Below are positions 22,457-26,141 of a stretch of 26,141 nt of DNA, piece by piece. The translations under genes and the position numbers were made by a program. The stretch comes from Comamonas_F sp047606565. Its GTDB lineage: Bacteria; Pseudomonadota; Gammaproteobacteria; Burkholderiales; Burkholderiaceae_C. The first letter of the stretch is position 1. Each line of letters opens with the position of its first letter. The notes under the pieces were generated by a model, which was not told the DNA's origin, did not search any database, and saw nothing but the letters and a program-made list of their open reading frames with translations. The DNA is taken from positions 1-26,141 of the forward strand of contig JASGEH010000180.1 in NCBI GenBank assembly GCA_047606565.1, given 5' to 3'.

Positions 22457-23392
22457 ATGCACCAACCCATCAACGGCATCATTCCCGTGATGCTCACCCC
22501 TTACACGGCCCAGGGCGACATCGACTGGGAGGGCCTGGACCGGCTGACCGAGTGGTACATCGCCCAGGGCGCCGATGCGCTGTTCGCGGTCTGCCAGTCC
22601 AGCGAGATGCAAAAGCTCACGCTCGACGAGCGCGTCGAGATCGCGCGCCGCGTGAAGACGCAGGCCGCGGGCCGGCTGCCGGTGATCGCCTCGGGCCACG
22701 TCAGCGACGACCGCCAGGCGCAGCGCGAGGAGCTGCTGGCCATCGCCGCCACCGGGGTCGACGGCCTGGTGCTGGTCAGCAACCGGCTCGATCCCCAACA
22801 GCAGGGCGCCGCGACCTGGCGCCACAACCTCGAATGGCTGCTGGCGCAGCTGCCGCCCGAGCTGCCGCTGGGCCTCTACGAGTGCCCGGCCCCGTTTCGC
22901 CGCCTGCTCAGCGACGAGGAATTGAGCTTTTGCGCCCACAGCGGCCGCTTCGTGGTCCTCAAGGACGTCTCCTGCGACCTGCCGACCGTGGCCCGCCGCG
23001 TGCAACTGGTGCAGGGCACGCCGCTGGCCATCGTCAACGCCAACGCCGCCATCGCGCACGACGCCATCAAGGCCGGCGCCTACGGCTTCAGCGGCGTGTT
23101 CACCAACATCCACCCCGACCTCTACAAGTGGCTGCTCACGCAGGGCCCCCGCCACCCGGCGCTGGCCGACGAGCTGGCGGTCTTCCTGGCGCTGTCGGCC
23201 ATGGCCGAACCGATGGGCTATCCCGTGCTGGCCAAGCGCTGGCACCAACGGCTGGGCACTTTCGCGAGCCTGCACAGCCGCGTGGTCGACTTCGACATCT
23301 TCGAGCGCTTCTGGGCGCTGGAGGCGCTGATCGACCGCATCGCCGAAGGCGGCGCCCAGTTCCGCGCCCGCATCGCCGCCCTGCCGGCCTGA
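22457..23392 (+). CDS. DHDPS/N-acetylneuraminate lyase-family aldolase with atypical active-site motif
   Basis: 311 residues, a class I aldolase TIM barrel. The Schiff-base lysine is Lys169 in FVVLKDVSCD and the proton-relay tyrosine is Tyr141 in GLYECPAP. The canonical carboxylate-binding GTTGE motif is replaced by CQSSE (46-50), so it is unlikely to be dihydrodipicolinate synthase (DapA). It belongs to a divergent subgroup of unclear substrate. The ATG at 22457 has a strong GGAGG four bases upstream. With the divergent LacI repressor and the downstream ACS transporter it probably cleaves or dehydrates a sugar acid or 2-keto acid. Start sites further upstream overlap the operator and are rejected. 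Confidence 0.88.
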   Translation: MHQPINGIIPVMLTPYTAQGDIDWEGLDRLTEWYIAQGADALFAVCQSSEMQKLTLDERVEIARRVKTQAAGRLPVIASGHVSDDRQAQREELLAIAATGVDGLVLVSNRLDPQQQGAATWRHNLEWLLAQLPPELPLGLYECPAPFRRLLSDEELSFCAHSGRFVVLKDVSCDLPTVARRVQLVQGTPLAIVNANAAIAHDAIKAGAYGFSGVFTNIHPDLYKWLLTQGPRHPALADELAVFLALSAMAEPMGYPVLAKRWHQRLGTFASLHSRVVDFDIFERFWALEALIDRIAEGGAQFRARIAALPA

Positions 23393-23420
23393 CCGACACC
23401 TCCTCCAGAAAAAGAACATC

Positions 23421-24755
23421 ATGAGAGACAAATCCACCCTATCCGTCACCCTCCAACGCACGCGCTGGGGCCTGGTGGCGCTGCTGCTGGCCATCGCCAT
23501 CGTCAACTACCTCGACCGCGCCAACCTGGCGATCGCCAGCGGCCTGATCTCCAGCGAGTTCGGGCTGAGTGCCACGCAAATGGGCTTCCTGCTGTCGGCC
23601 TTCCTGTGGCCGTATGCGCTGGCCAACCTGCCGGCGGGCTGGCTGATCGACCGCTTCGGCCCCAAGCGCATCCTCGGCACGGCGATGAGCATCTGGGGCG
23701 TGGTCACGGCCGGCGCCGCGCTGGTCAATGCCTTCGCCCCCTTCTACGCACTGCGCATGCTGCTGGGGGTGACCGAGGCGCCGTTCTTTCCGGGCAGCAT
23801 CAAGGTCATGCACCGCTGGTTCGCCGAGCGCGAGCGCGGCCTGCCGACCTCGGTCATCAACACCGGCTCGCAAATCGCCAACGCCATCGCGCCGCCGCTG
23901 CTGACCGTGCTGATGCTGACGCTGGGCTGGCGCGGCATGTTCATCGCCATCGGGCTGCTGAGCGTGCCGCTGCTGGTGCTGTGGCTGCTGGCCTACCGGC
24001 TGCCCGCTGCCCAGGAAGACCGCGACATCCACGGCCAGGCCGCACCCGCCATCGCCCCCGCGGCAGCCACCGCGGCCACCGCGCAGCAGGCCGACGCGGC
24101 GGCGCCAGCCTCGTGGGGCGCGCTGTTTCGCCAGCGCATCACCTGGTTCATGATCCTGGGCAACTTCTCCATCATGTTCACCATCTGGGTCTACCTGACC
24201 TGGCTGCCACGCTACCTGCAAAACACGCTGGGCTTCAGCCTGTCGACCACCGGCTGGGTCGCCTCGCTGCCCTATCTGGCCGGCATCCTGGGCGTGCTGG
24301 TGGGCGGCCAGCTCTCGGACGCGCTGATCCGGCGCGGCCACCGCACCGTGTTCGCGCGCAAGGTGCCCATCGTCGGCGGCGCGCTGCTGGCCGCCTGCAG
24401 CGTTGCGCCCATCCCCTTCCTCGGCGACGCCACCACCATCATCGCGCTGCTGACGCTGGGCTACTTCGCCTCGCAACTGCCGTCCGGCGTGATCTGGACG
24501 CTGGCCTCCGACGTCGCCCCGCCCACGCAGGTGGCTTCGCTCGGCGCGATCCAGAACTTCGGCGGCTTCCTCGGCGCGGCCTGCGCGCCCATCGCCACCG
24601 GCATCATCCTGGACGCGACCGGCAGCTTCAAGGGCGTGTTCCTGCTGGGGGCCGCGCTGCTGACGCTGGGCGCCATCAGCTATGGTTTCTTCGTGCGCCA
24701 GCCCCTGGGCGGCGTCCAGACCACGCCCGCTTCGCCGCGCCCGGCCATGGCCTGA
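23421..24755 (+). CDS. MFS transporter, anion:cation symporter (ACS) family
   Basis: 444 residues with about 12 membrane helices. The first helix ends NYLDRANLAIA (29-39), the ACS hallmark, and the motif A loop is GWLIDRFGPKRILG. A long Ala-rich cytoplasmic loop (about 200-232) separates the two six-helix halves. ACS members import hexuronates, glucarate, galactonate, tartrate and similar organic anions. It follows the lyase gene by 28 bases, so both are probably one transcript controlled by the divergent LacI repressor: the transporter brings in the acid and the lyase acts on it or its product. The ribosome binding site is weak. Exact substrate not assigned. Confidence 0.92.
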   Translation: MRDKSTLSVTLQRTRWGLVALLLAIAIVNYLDRANLAIASGLISSEFGLSATQMGFLLSAFLWPYALANLPAGWLIDRFGPKRILGTAMSIWGVVTAGAALVNAFAPFYALRMLLGVTEAPFFPGSIKVMHRWFAERERGLPTSVINTGSQIANAIAPPLLTVLMLTLGWRGMFIAIGLLSVPLLVLWLLAYRLPAAQEDRDIHGQAAPAIAPAAATAATAQQADAAAPASWGALFRQRITWFMILGNFSIMFTIWVYLTWLPRYLQNTLGFSLSTTGWVASLPYLAGILGVLVGGQLSDALIRRGHRTVFARKVPIVGGALLAACSVAPIPFLGDATTIIALLTLGYFASQLPSGVIWTLASDVAPPTQVASLGAIQNFGGFLGAACAPIATGIILDATGSFKGVFLLGAALLTLGAISYGFFVRQPLGGVQTTPASPRPAMA

Positions 24756-24777
24756 GTCAGCTGTTCACGCCCGCACA

Positions 24778-24806
24778 CCGGCGGCGCGGCCGTTCAAAGC
24801 CGCCGG
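24778..24806. terminator. Candidate hairpin between convergent transporter and NlpC/P60 genes
   Basis: CCGGCGGC (24778-24785) pairs perfectly with GCCGCCGG (24799-24806) across 13 bases. It spans the junction of the two convergent genes and includes the last codons of the NlpC/P60 gene. No T-run follows on either strand, so it is at best a weak terminator or an mRNA end stabiliser. Confidence 0.3.
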
Positions 24807-25351
24807 AACACCATCGGCTGCCTGGACCAATACCCCGCAGTGAAGCGGTCCAGCCGCACCGTGCCGCCGCTCGACGGCGCGTGCACGAAACGGCCCTCGC
24901 CCACGCAGATGCCCGCGTGCGTGGGCCGGCGGCCACCAAACAGCACCAGGTCGCCGGTGCGCAGCTCCTGCGCATCGACCGGCTGGCCGAAGCCCGCCAG
25001 TTCGGCCACGGTGCGCGGCGGCGCCACGCCGGCGCGGCTGCGGTAGACGTAGCCGATCAGCCCGCTACAGTCGAAGCCGCCGGCCGGCGTGTTGCCGCCG
25101 TAGCGGTAAGGCGTGCCCACCAGGCCCAGCGCATGGATGGCGATGTCGGCCGACTGCTCGTCCGACAGCCGCGAGGACGTCGAGCGGCGCGCCGACGCCG
25201 GCCCCGGCTGCGGACCGCTGGCGCAGCCCGCCAGCCAAACCGCCGCGCCCAGCCCAGCCAAGGCCGCCAGCAGGCCGCGCCGATCCGGCGGGTCCGGCGC
25301 GGCTGCGCGCGGCATGGGGGAGGACGGGTTCATCGCGCGGGGGCATTCCAT
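24794..25351 (-). CDS. NlpC/P60 cell-wall hydrolase, lipoprotein
   Basis: 185 residues. Signal peptide with hydrophobic core LLAALAGLGAAVWLAGC carries the lipobox Leu40-Ala-Gly-Cys43, so the mature protein is expected to be lipid-anchored. The NlpC/P60 domain (about 66-180) has catalytic Cys95 in FDCSGLIGYVYR, His145 in PTHAGICVGEG, and His157 in RFVHAPSSG as third polar residue. Relatives such as Spr/MepS cut peptide crosslinks in peptidoglycan. I chose ATG 25351, which has GAGG eight bases upstream; ATG 25333 in frame is possible. It starts ten bases after the upstream hydrolase gene and is probably cotranscribed with it. A longer open frame upstream overlaps the hydrolase and is rejected. 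Confidence 0.92.
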   Translation of the reverse strand: MECPRAMNPSSPMPRAAAPDPPDRRGLLAALAGLGAAVWLAGCASGPQPGPASARRSTSSRLSDEQSADIAIHALGLVGTPYRYGGNTPAGGFDCSGLIGYVYRSRAGVAPPRTVAELAGFGQPVDAQELRTGDLVLFGGRRPTHAGICVGEGRFVHAPSSGGTVRLDRFTAGYWSRQPMVFRRL

Positions 25352-25361
25352 CTTCAAAACC

Positions 25362-26141
25362 TCAATGCGTGGGTGTGCCGAACAGCGCCTCCCGCGCCAC
25401 CGGATGCGGCAGCACGCAGCGCACGTCGTGGGCGCAGCCCGGCACGACGACGACCTGCCGCGCCAGGGCCGGCGCCAGCCGGGCGCGGTCGTAGGCCGCG
25501 TAAGCCAGGCCGCGCTGCAGGCGATAAGGGCCTTGGGCCAGGGCCGCGCAGGAGCGGTCGAGCGCGCCGTAGGCGGTGCCGCGCACGTCGCTGCTGTCGC
25601 GTGCGCCTTCGAGGTAGTGCAGATCGGCCCGGGCGTAGCGCGCACGGGCCGTGGCGGCATCGCGCCCCAGCCAGGCCGGCAAGCCTTCGATGCCGTATTT
25701 CCAGCGCCGCGCCGCCGGGCAGGTCGAGGCATCGGCCAACGGCCAGTCGCGGTCGAAAGACAGCCAGCTGCCCGGGTCGGCGACGACGAAGCGCAGCGCG
25801 ATGCCGGCCGGCGGATCGGCCATGAAGCCGGCCGCGCGCTGCACCAGCTGGGCGCCGGCCGAGAAGCCAGCGATCGTGACCTGGCGCAGGCTCGGCCATT
25901 GCACGGCCAGGTGGGCCACCAGCGCATCGAGCGCGCCGATCGCCGTCACCTCGGGCTGGCTGGCCGAAGGCGCGCCCTCCTGCCACGACGCGCAGGTCCA
26001 CAGCAACTCGCCCGGCTGGGCGGCGGGCACGCCTGGGCTCGTGCAGCGCGCGGCGGCCGGCGCGGCCACCTGGAACAGCGGCGCCACCACCAGCGTGCCG
26101 CCGGCCTGCGCAAGGCCAGCGCCCTCGGCGGCCTGCCAGCC
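25362..26141 (-). CDS. Alpha/beta hydrolase-like protein, cut by the right edge
   Basis: At least 259 codons are visible; the frame is open to the right edge, so the true start is outside. The nucleophile elbow GFSAG (Gly-x-Ser-x-Gly) lies in LRQVTIAGFSAGAQLVQRAA, preceded by a helix-strand pattern typical of the alpha/beta hydrolase fold. A late HDVRCVLPHP segment in VVVPGCAHDVRC supplies a plausible catalytic histidine. The segment VVADPGSWLSFDRDWPLAD may form part of the substrate pocket. The family member and substrate are not recognised; an esterase-like role is a guess. It is upstream of the NlpC/P60 lipoprotein gene on the same strand, ten bases apart. The GTG at 26090 could be an internal start, but the frame upstream reads naturally as protein. 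Confidence 0.7.
   Translation of the reverse strand, partial: GWQAAEGAGLAQAGGTLVVAPLFQVAAPAAARCTSPGVPAAQPGELLWTCASWQEGAPSASQPEVTAIGALDALVAHLAVQWPSLRQVTIAGFSAGAQLVQRAAGFMADPPAGIALRFVVADPGSWLSFDRDWPLADASTCPAARRWKYGIEGLPAWLGRDAATARARYARADLHYLEGARDSSDVRGTAYGALDRSCAALAQGPYRLQRGLAYAAYDRARLAPALARQVVVVPGCAHDVRCVLPHPVAREALFGTPTH

Overview
The window is a GC-rich bacterial chromosome segment, most likely from a betaproteobacterium of the order Burkholderiales. This rests on the GC-saturated third codon positions, Pot-type and GltI-type transporters, the ArgE variant, and a GC-rich hairpin spacer of a kind common in that order. Family level (Alcaligenaceae or Comamonadaceae) cannot be settled from the sequence alone. 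Genes are densely packed: no gene-free stretch exceeds about 200 bases, and no tRNA, rRNA, insertion sequence or CRISPR array was seen.

Region 1 (1-7363, minus strand) is a canonical type I-E CRISPR-Cas operon in the order cas3, casA/cse1, casB/cse2, casC/cas7, casD/cas5, casE/cas6e, and cas1 cut by the left edge. The genes abut or overlap by a few bases, and the catalytic motifs I could inspect are intact (HD and DEVH boxes of Cas3, His26 of Cas6e). cas2 and any repeat array would lie left of the window. The operon is preceded by a short AT-rich promoter region. It holds an extended -10 flanked by a perfect 9-bp inverted repeat, which looks like an operator.

Region 2 (7390-14905) is a GABA/polyamine-type cassette. 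A MocR/GabR-like PLP-dependent regulator on the minus strand diverges from a plus-strand operon. That operon encodes a 4-aminobutyrate-type aminotransferase, a Pot-type ABC ATPase, a periplasmic binding protein, and two permeases, the first with a large periplasmic insert. A 9-bp direct repeat in the divergent promoter region is a candidate MocR operator. A hairpin-rich spacer separates the binding-protein gene from the permease genes.

Region 3 (14970-19902, minus strand) holds an MHS-family MFS symporter, then, after a 200-base spacer, a membrane-bound diguanylate cyclase followed closely by two paralogous GltI-type amino-acid-binding proteins with no ABC permease or ATPase beside them. The cyclase and binding proteins may form a nutrient-sensing unit feeding c-di-GMP signalling.

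Region 4 (20085-24755) starts with an ArgE-type M20 deacetylase whose 3' end overlaps that of a convergent LacI-family repressor. The repressor diverges from a DHDPS/NAL-family lyase and an ACS-family MFS transporter. A perfect 12-bp LacI-type palindrome lies between repressor and lyase, so this is a small repressor-controlled catabolic module, probably for a sugar acid or related organic acid.

Region 5 (24794-26141, minus strand) holds an NlpC/P60 lipoprotein and, upstream of it, an alpha/beta hydrolase cut by the right edge.
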